NCBI RefSeq assembly: GCF_020819595.1 | Contig: NZ_JAJHNP010000019.1 | Location: 124,001 to 188,000, forward strand | Reading direction: 5' to 3' | Origin: Streptomyces barringtoniae | Lineage (GTDB): Bacteria > Actinomycetota > Actinomycetes > Streptomycetales > Streptomycetaceae | DNA length: 64,000 nucleotides | Shown here: positions 1-7,617 of the stretch, in pieces | Layout of the letters: each line of letters starts with the position of its first letter | How positions within the stretch are numbered: position 1 is the first letter of the stretch | Program-made: the position numbers and the translations under genes | Notes under the pieces: generated by a model | What the model saw: the letters and a program-made list of their open reading frames with translations, nothing else | What the model was told of the DNA's origin: nothing | Database searches by the model: none

Positions 1-1240
1 CGACGGACACCACGCCGACCAGCAGCGTCGCCTGCACGCGGGAGAGCCTCGGGAAGACCGACGAGAAGTCCAGGCCGGTGCCGTACAGCGAGGTCGTGCC
101 CGTCGACATGCCGCCGACCAGGGCGAGCAGACACACGGGCAGGAAGAACCAGCTCGGCGAGATCGCCAGCAGCCCGCCGACGAAATCGGGCGCGGCCGGG
201 TCGACGTACTTCGGAGCCTTCGTCGCGATGATGCTCGCGGTCGCCAGGCCGAAGACGAACGGCAGCAGCGTCGCGATCTGCGAGAGGAACGCGGCGCCGA
301 CCACCTTGCGGCGCGGGGTGCCGGCCGGGATGTAGCGCGACCAGTCCCCGAGGAACGCCCCGAACGACACCGGGTTGGACAGCACGATCAGGGCCGCGCC
401 GATGAACGACGGCCAGAACATCGACTTCGTCGCCGCGTCCGCCGAGGCCGTGAAGACACCGGAGTACGACGGGTCGAAGTCACCGGCGAAGGCGATCGCG
501 CCGAGCAGGAACAGCACGGTCGCCGAGGTCACCGCGACCTTGTTGACGAACAGCATGAACCGGAAGCCGTAGACGCACACCGCGAGGACCAGCCCGGCGA
601 ACAGGGCGTACGCGACGACGTACGACGGTGTGCCGCGCTCCAGGCCGAACAGCCGGTGCGCGCCGCCGACCAGGGCGTCGCCCGAGCTCCACACCGAGAT
701 GGAGAAGAACGCGACGGCCGTCAGCAGCGACAGGAACGAGCCGACCACGCGGCCGTGCACGCCCAGGTGCGCGGAGGACGACACCGCGTTGTTGGTGCCG
801 TTGACCGGGCCGAACACGGCCATCGGGCACAGGATCAGCGCGCCCGCGACGACACCGAGGACGGTCGCCGCCAGCCCCTGCCAGAAGGAGAGCCCGAACA
901 GGATCGGGAACGCGCCGAGCACACAGGTGGAGAAGGTGTTGGCGCCGCCGAAGGCGAGCCGGAACAGGTCCAGCGGGGTCGCGGTGCGGTCCGCGTCGGG
1001 GATGCGCTCGACGCCGTAGGGCTCGACCTCGGTGAGGGACGGCGGCGGCGTGGTGGGCGAGTCGGGGGACTGAGGGGGCACGGAGGGCTCCAGCGAGGTC
1101 GCGGCGATGGAGCGCTTGGTGGCGCGGCGGTGACGGACGGCCGCTGGTGCCGCGGGGGTGTCGCGGCGGACTCGGGGCCGTCCGGAGCGGTCTGCCGACG
1201 GTACGGCTCCGGCGCGGACCCCTGCCAGGGGACGATTCAT
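1..1240 (-). CDS. NCS1-family nucleobase permease (partial, C-terminus cut)
   Basis: The visible 413 residues belong to the purine-cytosine/allantoin permease family (NCS1), which imports nucleobases or related cations through the plasma membrane. After a proline-rich N-terminal extension of about 60 residues come EVEPYGVERIPD, the family signature LFRLAFGGANTFSTCVLG and FGPVNGTNNAVSSSAHLGVHG, followed by several hydrophobic segments. The left window edge removes the C-terminus. I chose the ATG at 1240 because it overlaps the stop of the upstream gene as ATGA, which suggests translational coupling. A GTG at 1081 would remove most of the extension and remains possible. The substrate cannot be read from sequence alone. 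Confidence 0.9.
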   Translation of the reverse strand, partial: MNRPLAGVRAGAVPSADRSGRPRVRRDTPAAPAAVRHRRATKRSIAATSLEPSVPPQSPDSPTTPPPSLTEVEPYGVERIPDADRTATPLDLFRLAFGGANTFSTCVLGAFPILFGLSFWQGLAATVLGVVAGALILCPMAVFGPVNGTNNAVSSSAHLGVHGRVVGSFLSLLTAVAFFSISVWSSGDALVGGAHRLFGLERGTPSYVVAYALFAGLVLAVCVYGFRFMLFVNKVAVTSATVLFLLGAIAFAGDFDPSYSGVFTASADAATKSMFWPSFIGAALIVLSNPVSFGAFLGDWSRYIPAGTPRRKVVGAAFLSQIATLLPFVFGLATASIIATKAPKYVDPAAPDFVGGLLAISPSWFFLPVCLLALVGGMSTGTTSLYGTGLDFSSVFPRLSRVQATLLVGVVSV

Positions 1241-1800
1241 CCATCTTCGCCGTCGGCAATGGATGAATCGGCCACCTCCTCCGCGTCAGGTCCCTGCGCC
1301 CGCACCCGCTGGACGTGTTCCAGCGACTCGCGCAGCTCGGTCAGCCAGTCCTCGGTGTGGCGCTGGACCAGGCGCACGCACCAGGCGAGGGCGTCACTGC
1401 GGCTGCGGGCGACGCCTCCGGCGATGAGGGTGTCCAGCACCTGGCGCTCCGGCTGGCGCAGCCGGGTCATGACCGGCGCGGCCACATGCGTGAACAGGGC
1501 ACGCTCCGGGCCGCACACCACGCCCCACGAGACCTTCCGGCGGAACAGGTGCTCGGCCTCCCGGGCCACCTCCATCCGCTGCTCGCGGGTCCGCTCCCGG
1601 AACTCCTGGATCCGGGCGCGCAGCGCGGTCTCCCGCTCGGCGTCCGAGGCGCCCTCGGCGAGCCGGGGTTCGGGGACGCGGCCGATCACCGTGATCTCCT
1701 CGCGGTCGGCGCTGATCTCGACCGGTTCCTCGAAGAGATCGTCCGGCAGGCGGCCGGCGAACCAGCCGCGCAACTGCTCCTTTTGATCCGCTGTAATCAT
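1237..1800 (-). CDS. Conserved hypothetical protein, helical, coupled to the permease
   Basis: This 187-residue soluble protein is rich in Arg and Glu and has no signal peptide or membrane segment. I do not recognise a named family. Residues 70-100 form a charged helical stretch, and the C-terminal third (TLIAGGVARSRSDALAWCVR) has a ribbon-helix-helix flavour, which hints at regulation but does not prove it. Its stop overlaps the start of the NCS1 permease, so the two are probably co-translated. Just upstream, at 1797-1808, a four-codon ORF (ATG ATT ACA TGA) overlaps the start codon. Confidence 0.75.
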   Translation of the reverse strand: MITADQKEQLRGWFAGRLPDDLFEEPVEISADREEITVIGRVPEPRLAEGASDAERETALRARIQEFRERTREQRMEVAREAEHLFRRKVSWGVVCGPERALFTHVAAPVMTRLRQPERQVLDTLIAGGVARSRSDALAWCVRLVQRHTEDWLTELRESLEHVQRVRAQGPDAEEVADSSIADGEDG

Positions 1801-2136
1801 GTAATCATGCTTACGCCTCTGCCTTCATGAACGCAAGGAGACGTGAAGGCATCGTGAAAGCTTTCACTCGCAGTGAACCCGGAATGTTTCAGGCCGATTA
1901 ACGAGCCGGTGATTTTCGGCCATGTGACCGCTTTCCGCGATCAAGAACCGCTCAGTTACGCGGTCAGGCGCTTGCATTTCCGTAACTTCACGCCACTGTT
2001 TCAACACGCAAGGTTACTGAAAGCAGCGGGTTCGATGTGTGTTTCGGCGGCGGACTCGGCAGAGTGGCGCTCGCCGCTCCGGCGCCGACCGGGCTCGGAG
2101 CCGGCAACCGTCTCTCCAAGCGGAAGGATGCACACA
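1801..2136. other. Divergent intergenic region between the permease operon and sti1
   Basis: This 336-bp region separates the minus-strand permease operon from the plus-strand inhibitor gene and is AT-richer than the flanking genes. It carries a perfect 14-bp palindrome at 1854-1867. No convincing long ORF or RNA is visible. Promoters for both directions should lie here, but I could not assign -10/-35 boxes with confidence. Confidence 0.6.
1854..1867. promoter_or_regulatory. Perfect 14-bp palindrome GTGAAAGCTTTCAC
   Basis: The sequence equals its own reverse complement over 14 bp. It lies 54 bp upstream of the helical hypothetical gene and 270 bp upstream of the inhibitor gene, in the divergent promoter region. 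It could be an operator for a dimeric repressor of the permease operon. The regulator is not identifiable here. Confidence 0.45.
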
Positions 2137-2571
2137 ATGCGGAACACCGCGCGCTGGGCAGCGGCCTTCGGCCTCACGGCCGCTGCCGTTTGCGGACCCC
2201 TGACCGGGGCCGCCGTCGCTGCACCGGGCGCCGCCCCGTCGTCGCTCTACGCCCCCTCGGCGCTGGTCCTCACCACCGGCCACGGCAACGACGTGGCCAC
2301 GGCCACCCCGGAGCGCGCCGTCACCCTGACCTGCGCTCCCACGGCCTCCGGCACCCACCCGGCAGCGGCGGCGGCCTGCGCCGAACTGCGCGGCACCGGC
2401 GGCGACTTCGACGCCCTCAAGCCCGCCGGCGACGTGTGGTGCAACAAGCTCTACGACCCGGTCGTCGTCACCGTCCAGGGTGTCTGGCAGGGCAAGCGCG
2501 TCTCCTACGAGCGCACCTTCGGCAACTCGTGCATGCGCGACTCCGTGGGCGGCGGCGTCTTCGCCTTCTAG
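2137..2571 (+). CDS. sti1: Secreted subtilisin/trypsin inhibitor-like protein (SSI family)
   Basis: The 144-residue precursor is the usual SSI length. A signal peptide covers residues 1-29 or slightly more and ends AAVAA. Four cysteines (C66, C81, C102, C132) match the two family disulfides, and the C-terminus GVFAF is typical. The reactive loop reads CNKLYDP, which places Lys104 at P1 and Leu105 at P1'. Family precedent predicts inhibition of trypsin-like rather than strictly subtilisin-like proteases. The start is the ATG at 2137 because GGAAGG at 2122-2127 is nine bases upstream; the ATG at 2128 would have no spacing. In streptomycetes these inhibitors control extracellular proteases during development. 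Confidence 0.95.
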   Translation: MRNTARWAAAFGLTAAAVCGPLTGAAVAAPGAAPSSLYAPSALVLTTGHGNDVATATPERAVTLTCAPTASGTHPAAAAACAELRGTGGDFDALKPAGDVWCNKLYDPVVVTVQGVWQGKRVSYERTFGNSCMRDSVGGGVFAF

Positions 2572-2728
2572 AGCCGCCTCCAGGACCGGGATCGCAGCGG
2601 ACCCCGCATACGCCGGAACAGGTCCGCAACCGGGGAGTGCGGCCCCAGCAGCGGGGAACCTGCGATCTCGCACCGGAGCCGACGGGCGGAGTGGGGCCGC
2701 CCGCCGGCTTCCGGGCACACAGCCGCTT

Positions 2729-2760
2729 CCCGGGCGGGCCTGTGGGGGGCCTTGCCCGGG
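2729..2760. terminator. Possible terminator hairpin after sti1
   Basis: CCCGGGC at 2729-2735 pairs with GCCCGGG at 2754-2760, and a nested GGCC/GGCC pairing lies inside. It sits between the convergent inhibitor gene and the CDGSH gene. There is no T-tract, which is common for Streptomyces terminators but lowers confidence. Confidence 0.35.
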
Positions 2761-2782
2761 GAGCGGCGAAAAACAGCCGGTT

Positions 2783-2992
2783 TCAGCCGCTGCCCTTGGT
2801 CTTGCGCCGGTGACTCGTGTCGCACCAGGGGTAGCGGCGACTGCGCCGGCAGGTGCACAGAGCGACACGGAAACGGTCCGAGGACACCGTGGTGCCGTCC
2901 TCCAGCTCGACCTCCACCGGTCCCTCCACGAGCAGCGGCCCCTGCCGCTGGACGGTGATCCGACGGGCCCGGTCAGCGGGTTCGTTCGGCAC
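2783..2992 (-). CDS. CDGSH iron-sulfur domain protein
   Basis: This 69-residue protein carries the C-x-C-x2-S-x3-P-x-C-D-x2-H motif as CTCRRSRRYPWCDTSH, with C46, C48, C57 and H61 as predicted 2Fe-2S ligands. The usual Gly after the CD pair is Thr. Such proteins bind a redox-active, acid-labile 2Fe-2S cluster in the cytoplasm; their partners are generally unknown. It is the last gene of a three-gene minus-strand unit and overlaps the methyltransferase gene by 20 bp. Confidence 0.88.
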   Translation of the reverse strand: MPNEPADRARRITVQRQGPLLVEGPVEVELEDGTTVSSDRFRVALCTCRRSRRYPWCDTSHRRKTKGSG

Positions 2993-3647
2993 GGACGACC
3001 ACCAGCTCCTCCGCCTGTGCGGCCGGCGCGAGCAGACCGCGCCGGCGCAGCCAGTCCTCCCGCGAGCGCAGCACCGGGCCGAAGGAGATCCAGCGGCGCC
3101 GGACCACCGAGGCCTGCAGGTGTGCGGCGCGCAGCAACCGCAGGGTGCGGTCCGGATCGCTGAGCGCGGAGTGCACGATCAGCAGCACGCCTCCGGGCCG
3201 CAGCAGTACGGGTGCGTCCCGGCAGATCCGGTCCAGCAGCAGCCGGCCGTCCCGGCCCGCGTCCCAGGCGCGGGCCGGGCCCCGCGGCCCGCGTCCGGCA
3301 TCGGGTGCGGGGACGTACGGCGGGTTCGCGAGGATGAGGTCGTAGGTGCGGCCCCGGACCGGTCCGAAGAGGTTGCCGCGCCGGATCCGCACCGGCAGCC
3401 GGGTCAGCCAGGCGTTCAGCCGGGCCGTCCACACCGCCAGCCGGGACACGTCCACGGCGGTCACCTCGGCGCCGTGCCGGGCCGCCTCCAGGGCCAGCGC
3501 CCCGCTGCCGGTGCCGACGTCGAGCACCCGGGCACCGGGCGGCAGGGCCTCCTCCCGGAGGGACTCGGCCAGCAATTCCGTGTCGTCCTGCGGGGCGTAC
3601 ACGCCCGGAAGTACCACAGCGATCACATGGCGCGAGTACCCCGGCAT
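2973..3647 (-). CDS. SAM-dependent methyltransferase, HemK/PrmC-like
   Basis: The 224-residue protein has a class I methyltransferase fold. Motif I is VLDVGTGSGALA (residues 41-52), the acidic residue of motif II is in VTAVDVSRL, and the catalytic NPPY is at 108-111. NPPY marks N-methylation of amide or amino groups, as in HemK/PrmC/MTQ-type glutamine methyltransferases; the target here is unknown. The ATG follows directly after the stop of the upstream redox gene with no intervening Shine-Dalgarno, so coupling is likely. The downstream CDGSH gene overlaps its end. Confidence 0.85.
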   Translation of the reverse strand: MPGYSRHVIAVVLPGVYAPQDDTELLAESLREEALPPGARVLDVGTGSGALALEAARHGAEVTAVDVSRLAVWTARLNAWLTRLPVRIRRGNLFGPVRGRTYDLILANPPYVPAPDAGRGPRGPARAWDAGRDGRLLLDRICRDAPVLLRPGGVLLIVHSALSDPDRTLRLLRAAHLQASVVRRRWISFGPVLRSREDWLRRRGLLAPAAQAEELVVVRAERTR

Positions 3648-4661
3648 TCAAGATGTATGGGACATATGTGGCGCCAGGGGTGTGCGCAGCGACGAGTGCC
3701 CGGCGCGCCAGTCGGCGAGCAGCCGCCGTGCCAGCCGGTCCTCCAGATACTCGGTAGCGTCGATCCCGAAGGTCACGTCCGCCGCGAGTTCCGGCTCCTC
3801 GGCCAGCAGTCCGCCGATCACCTCGTGGCGGACGACCTGTTCGTGGACCGCGTCCGCCTCGACGTGCTCGTCGTAGAAGAACTCCGCCGCGGGTCCGGCA
3901 CCGGTACGGCGCATGGCCTCGGCGAGCCGCTGCGAGCCCGGCGAGGAGGTGATCTCCACGTCGGCGAAGTGGCCGACCAGAGCGCCGCGCAGCTCGCGGT
4001 GCAGGCCGAACAGGGACATCAGGTTGACGACGGCGAGCATCTCCGCGCGGGCCGCGTCCAGATAGCGGCCGTAGGTGCTCTCCAGGCCCAGGTCCGTCAT
4101 CAGCGCGGCGAACAGGCGGGCGTGGATACGGTCGGCCCGGCCGCCGCCGAACTCGTCGAACTCCACCGCCGCCATTCCCGCCTTGGCCCGGCCCCACAGC
4201 CGCGGCAGCACCCAGGCGTGCGGGTCGGCCTCCTTCAGGTGGTACAGCGAGCGCTGGGCGGCGTACTCGCGCAGCTGCCACAACTCGCCCTCGGCGCCGA
4301 GGAAATGGGTGACCCCGCTGCCCTCGACGGGTTCGACCAGCAGCGCGGCGAGCGCTTCGTCGAGGCTGTCATGGCCGGGCGTGTCGGCGCGCAGCGCGGA
4401 CAGGAAGCGGCGCTCCAGCGCGGCGCGGAAACGCAGCAGGCCGGGATCCCACTCGAACTCCGGGCCGACGCCGGCGAAGCCCCGGTAGTGCAGCTCGTAG
4501 CAGAGGTACAGGGCGAGTTGCAGATCGTCCCCATAGGGATCAGCCCCCTCCGCCTCGACGGGCCGGGGCAGGGGCCCCGTCCCGCACAGACGACCGGCGA
4601 CCGCGCCGGAGAGGGGCCCTCGGGACGGAGGCAGCCCGGGCCCCCGCTCGTAGCTGTTCAT
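3648..4661 (-). CDS. Iron-containing redox enzyme family protein (heme-oxygenase-like fold)
   Basis: The 337-residue soluble protein fits the heme-oxygenase-like diiron oxidase/oxygenase (HDO) superfamily. The pattern includes LALYLCYELHYRGF near residue 50 and EFFYDEHVEADAVHEQVV near residue 265, which supply Glu/His metal-ligand candidates. Members oxidise small molecules or cofactors using two irons; no substrate can be assigned. I place the start at ATG 4661 because the frame further upstream runs through low-complexity repeat DNA. It heads the operon with the NPPY methyltransferase and CDGSH genes, so an iron-linked process is plausible. Confidence 0.8.
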   Translation of the reverse strand: MNSYERGPGLPPSRGPLSGAVAGRLCGTGPLPRPVEAEGADPYGDDLQLALYLCYELHYRGFAGVGPEFEWDPGLLRFRAALERRFLSALRADTPGHDSLDEALAALLVEPVEGSGVTHFLGAEGELWQLREYAAQRSLYHLKEADPHAWVLPRLWGRAKAGMAAVEFDEFGGGRADRIHARLFAALMTDLGLESTYGRYLDAARAEMLAVVNLMSLFGLHRELRGALVGHFADVEITSSPGSQRLAEAMRRTGAGPAAEFFYDEHVEADAVHEQVVRHEVIGGLLAEEPELAADVTFGIDATEYLEDRLARRLLADWRAGHSSLRTPLAPHMSHTS

Positions 4662-5125
4662 GGGCACCGGGTACCCCGGCCCAGGGAGGGCACGGCTGGT
4701 GGTGCGGCCTCGGCGGATTGGTGGTGGCTGGGCCCTCGGGAAGGGCTGCCCGTGGTTGCTCGGCCTGGCGGGTGCGGCCACTCGGGCCGCCTTGTGGCCA
4801 CTGGTGACGGCTGGGCCTCGGGTGGGGCGTGGTTGTGGTGCCGCGGGGGGGTGATTCGCCCTGGGGAGGGCGTGGCTGGCCGCACCGCCTCGGGTTGGTC
4901 CGGCGGTGGCTGGTCGGGGGTCGGGAGGGCATGGCTGGTGGGGCCGTCTCGGGAGGGTCGCCGGGGTTTGTTGCTGCACGGGAGGGCCGTCGGGGCTTCT
5001 TACGGCACGGGAGGTCGCCGGGGCCTGTGCCTCCCTGGGAGGGCCGGGTACCGGGGTCGGTTGCGCCCGGAGCGCATGGGTGATCGCCGGCCCGGAGGGC
5101 GCGGCTGGTCCCGTGTGCGGGCTTC
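4662..5125. repeat. Degenerate 29-bp tandem repeat array (intergenic)
   Basis: The 464-bp gap holds a degenerate direct-repeat array. The core GGGAGGG recurs at 4923, 4951, 4980, 5009 and 5038, spaced 28, 29, 29 and 29 bp. More diverged copies extend toward 4670 and 5095. The array starts just downstream, on the minus strand, of the stop of the small acidic gene. No gene is supported, although long open frames pass through because of the high GC content. Confidence 0.75.
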
Positions 5126-5311
5126 TCAGTCCTCCTCCGGCTGTTCAGCCTGCTCCTGCGCCTCGGTGTTCGGCGTGATGGCGTCTCCGGCCTCACCGCC
5201 GGCGGCCTTGTCCTCCTCGCGCTTCTCGGCCTCCTCGACCTCCCGGAGCACTTCCTCCAGGGCGGTGTCGAACTGTTCCTTGCGGTCCTTCTCGTCCTGC
5301 TCGCTGGTCAT
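5126..5311 (-). CDS. Small highly acidic hypothetical protein
   Basis: This 61-residue protein is very rich in Glu, Asp and Lys (DTALEEVLREVEEAEKREED) and probably forms a single charged helix or coiled coil followed by a disordered acidic tail. A good ribosome site (AAGGAG, about 8 bases upstream of ATG 5311) supports expression. There is no signal peptide and no recognised domain. Function is unknown. Confidence 0.7.
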   Translation of the reverse strand: MTSEQDEKDRKEQFDTALEEVLREVEEAEKREEDKAAGGEAGDAITPNTEAQEQAEQPEED

Positions 5312-5369
5312 GGCCCTCTCCTTCCGCCGTCGTGCCCCTGATCAGCTGAGTTACCCGCCGACGGCCGTC

Positions 5370-5879
5370 TCAAGCGCCCTGCCGGGGAGTGCGCCGGGGA
5401 CACCAGGCCGGCACCGCCCGCCGATAGAGCTCGTACTCGGTGCCGAAGCGCCGCACCAGTCCGGGCTCCTCGTACCAGCGGACGAACGCCCAGGTCAGCA
5501 CCCAGGCGCCGGCGGCGTAAACGAAGAGCACCGGCCGGGCGAGGAGCAGCCCCTGCCCGAGGAGTACGGCGACCACCGCGACGTAGATCGGATTGCGAAC
5601 GTACCGGTAGGGGCCGCTCACCACCAGTCGCGCAGGCGGCGCGACCGGCGCCGGCGTGCCGAGCCCCTCCAGGGCGAACCGGGTGAAGGCCTCCAGTACG
5701 ACGGCGGCACCGGCCGCCAGGGGCAGCAGGCCGGGCAGCCGCAGCGGCATCCACCAGTGACCGGCCCGCCAGCCATCGGTCAGCCACCACGGCACCAGAA
5801 CGGCCGCGCCGCCCGAGACGAGGACGAGGAACAGGGCGCTGCCGAGCGCCGCCGACGCCTTGCGCACACCCCCCACCAT
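5370..5879 (-). CDS. Isoprenylcysteine carboxyl methyltransferase (ICMT)-like membrane protein
   Basis: The 169-residue integral membrane protein has about four hydrophobic segments. It carries the family signature GPYRYVRNPIYVAVV near residue 90 and the C-terminal RFGTEYELYRRAVPAWCPR, both typical of ICMT/PEMT-type methyltransferases, which transfer methyl groups from SAM at the membrane. The bacterial substrate is unknown. The start at ATG 5879 is uncertain because no clear Shine-Dalgarno precedes it; GTG 5876 is an alternative. A strong hairpin separates it from the upstream exporter gene. Confidence 0.82.
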   Translation of the reverse strand: MVGGVRKASAALGSALFLVLVSGGAAVLVPWWLTDGWRAGHWWMPLRLPGLLPLAAGAAVVLEAFTRFALEGLGTPAPVAPPARLVVSGPYRYVRNPIYVAVVAVLLGQGLLLARPVLFVYAAGAWVLTWAFVRWYEEPGLVRRFGTEYELYRRAVPAWCPRRTPRQGA

Positions 5880-5889
5880 GACAGGGCGA

Positions 5890-5921
5890 GGGGCCGCCGT
5901 CTCCCTGCTGACGGCGGCCCC
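5890..5921. terminator. 12-bp perfect stem-loop between exporter and ICMT genes
   Basis: GGGGCCGCCGTC (5890-5901) pairs perfectly with GACGGCGGCCCC (5910-5921) around an 8-nt loop. It begins 24 bases after the exporter stop on the minus strand. There is no T-tract. It probably terminates or attenuates the exporter transcript before the ICMT-like gene. Confidence 0.65.
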
Positions 5922-5944
5922 TCGGGCTGGATGGCGCGGGGCCG

Positions 5945-7453
5945 TCACATGTGGACGACCGGTGCCGCTCCCGCGTCCTGCTGCGGCACCCCGCGCCGGT
6001 AGAGCGCGAAGGCGAGCACCGCGCCGGCCGCGAAGAGGCCCGCGGACCACGAGAAGGCGGTCGTGTAGCTCTCGATCGTCGCCTGTGCCCGCACCAGCTT
6101 GCTGGTGGCGTCCCGGCCGGAGAGGTAGTCGGTGGCGGCGCTCGCGGCGAGGGTGTTCAGCAGCGCCGTGCCGATCGAACCGCCCACCTGCTGCATGGCG
6201 TTGACGGTCGCGGAGGCCACGCCCGCGTCCTCTGCCGCGACCCCGCCGGTGGCCAGCTGCATGGCCGGCGGCATGACCAGGCCGAGGCCCACGCCGATCA
6301 CGATCAGCTGGGGCAGCACGGCGCTCAGGTAGTGCGAGCCGAGGCCGATGCCGGTCAGCCAGGCCATGCCGGCCGTGGCGATGGCGAAGCCCAGCGGGAT
6401 GACCGTCTTGGGGCCGAGGCGGGGCACCAGGACGGTGGTGCCGACCTGCGCGGTCACCATCAGTGCGCCGACCATCGGCAGGAACGCCACACCGGTCTTC
6501 GTCGGGCTGAAGCCCAGGTTGAGCTGGAGGTAGTAGGTCAGGAAGAGGAACACGCCGAACATGCCCGCGCCGGTGATCAGCACCGCGAGGAAGGAGGCCG
6601 CGCGGTCGCGGTCGAGCAGGATGCGCAGCGGCAGCAGCGGATGCGCGGCCCGCGTCTGCCACCCGGCGAACGCCGCGAGCAGCACACCGCCCGCGCTCAG
6701 GAAGCCCCAGGTCAGCGGCGAGCTCCAGTCGTGGGTCTCGGCGTTGGAGAAGCCGTAGACGAGGGAGAACAGACCGGCGGCCACGAGGACCGTGCCCGGC
6801 ACGTCCAGCCTGGCGTTCTCCGCGTCGCGGTGGTTGTCCAGCAGGATCCAGCCACCCGCGAAGGCGACGACCGCGATGGCCACGTTCACGTACAGGGTCC
6901 AGCGCCAGTCGAACGCGTCGGTCAGCACACCGCCGAGCAGCAGGCCCACGGCGCCGCCGGCGCCGGCGATCGCGCCGTACACGCTGAAGGCGCGGGCCCG
7001 TTCCCTGGCGTTGGTGAACGTGGTGTTGAGCAGCGACAGCGCGGCGGGCGCGAGGAGCGCGCCGAAGGCGCCCTGCAGGGCCCGGGCGACGACCAGCATG
7101 GTGAAGCCGTTCGCGGCACCGCCGAGCGCGGAGGCCGCGGCGAAGCCGACGACGCCGACGAGGAAGGCGGGCTTGCGGCCGAACAGGTCGGCGATCCGGC
7201 CGCCGAGCAGCAGCAGGGAGGCGAAGGCGAGGGCGTACGCCGTCACGATCCACTGCCGGTTGCCGTCGGAGAAGCCGAGGTCGGTCTGGGCGGACGGCAG
7301 GGCGATGTTCACGATCGTGGCGTCGAGGACGACCATCAGCTGGGCGATGGCGATGACCGCGAGGATCCACCACCGCTTCGGCGAGGCCACTTCACCGTGC
7401 TCGATGGCGGCGGCTCCTGCTCGGGAGCCCTCGGCCAGGGTCTTCTGGGGCAT
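5945..7453 (-). CDS. MFS drug efflux transporter, DHA2/EmrB-QacA type (14 TM)
   Basis: The 502-residue protein has the fourteen-segment layout of the DHA2 family of proton antiporters that expel drugs and dyes. Diagnostic sequences are VVLDATIVNIALPSAQTDLGF (motif D1 region), GGRIADLFGRKPAF (motif A) and ARALQGAFGALLAPAALSL (motif C). GGAG nine bases upstream of ATG 7453 supports the start. It is divergent from an arsR gene, and two inverted repeats lie in the shared promoter region, so it is probably under repression and induced by a ligand. Confidence 0.93.
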   Translation of the reverse strand: MPQKTLAEGSRAGAAAIEHGEVASPKRWWILAVIAIAQLMVVLDATIVNIALPSAQTDLGFSDGNRQWIVTAYALAFASLLLLGGRIADLFGRKPAFLVGVVGFAAASALGGAANGFTMLVVARALQGAFGALLAPAALSLLNTTFTNARERARAFSVYGAIAGAGGAVGLLLGGVLTDAFDWRWTLYVNVAIAVVAFAGGWILLDNHRDAENARLDVPGTVLVAAGLFSLVYGFSNAETHDWSSPLTWGFLSAGGVLLAAFAGWQTRAAHPLLPLRILLDRDRAASFLAVLITGAGMFGVFLFLTYYLQLNLGFSPTKTGVAFLPMVGALMVTAQVGTTVLVPRLGPKTVIPLGFAIATAGMAWLTGIGLGSHYLSAVLPQLIVIGVGLGLVMPPAMQLATGGVAAEDAGVASATVNAMQQVGGSIGTALLNTLAASAATDYLSGRDATSKLVRAQATIESYTTAFSWSAGLFAAGAVLAFALYRRGVPQQDAGAAPVVHM

Positions 7454-7507
7454 TGGGAACCACTCCAGGGCAAGTCGTTCGGGTACGGGCGAGCGAACAG
7501 CTCGTAA

Positions 7508-7522
7508 ACGAAACTGTTTCGT
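7508..7522. promoter_or_regulatory. Inverted repeat ACGAAACTGTTTCGT (candidate operator 1)
   Basis: Two 7-bp arms, ACGAAAC and GTTTCGT, flank a single T. It lies 55 bp upstream of the exporter start. This form is common for TetR-type operators in front of efflux genes. No TetR gene is adjacent. Confidence 0.6.
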
Positions 7523-7550
7523 ACACGTCCGACCTTACGACACGTCTAGC

Positions 7551-7566
7551 GAAACGGCAACGTTTC
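7551..7566. promoter_or_regulatory. Inverted repeat GAAACGGCAACGTTTC (candidate operator 2)
   Basis: The arms GAAACG and CGTTTC flank GCAA. The site shares the GAAAC/GTTTC half-sites of the repeat at 7508-7522. Its centre is 43-44 bp away, about four helical turns, which would suit cooperative or same-face binding. Confidence 0.5.
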
Positions 7567-7617
7567 TTTTCTTGCATTCCTTGACTGGAATATAACTGCC
7601 CAGGCATATTGGGCTGC

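Noticed and set aside
2853..6002. A 1049-codon plus-strand frame through the methyltransferase, redox enzyme and repeat array
   Set aside because: It crosses three real minus-strand genes and the 29-bp array, and its product is low complexity without known domains.
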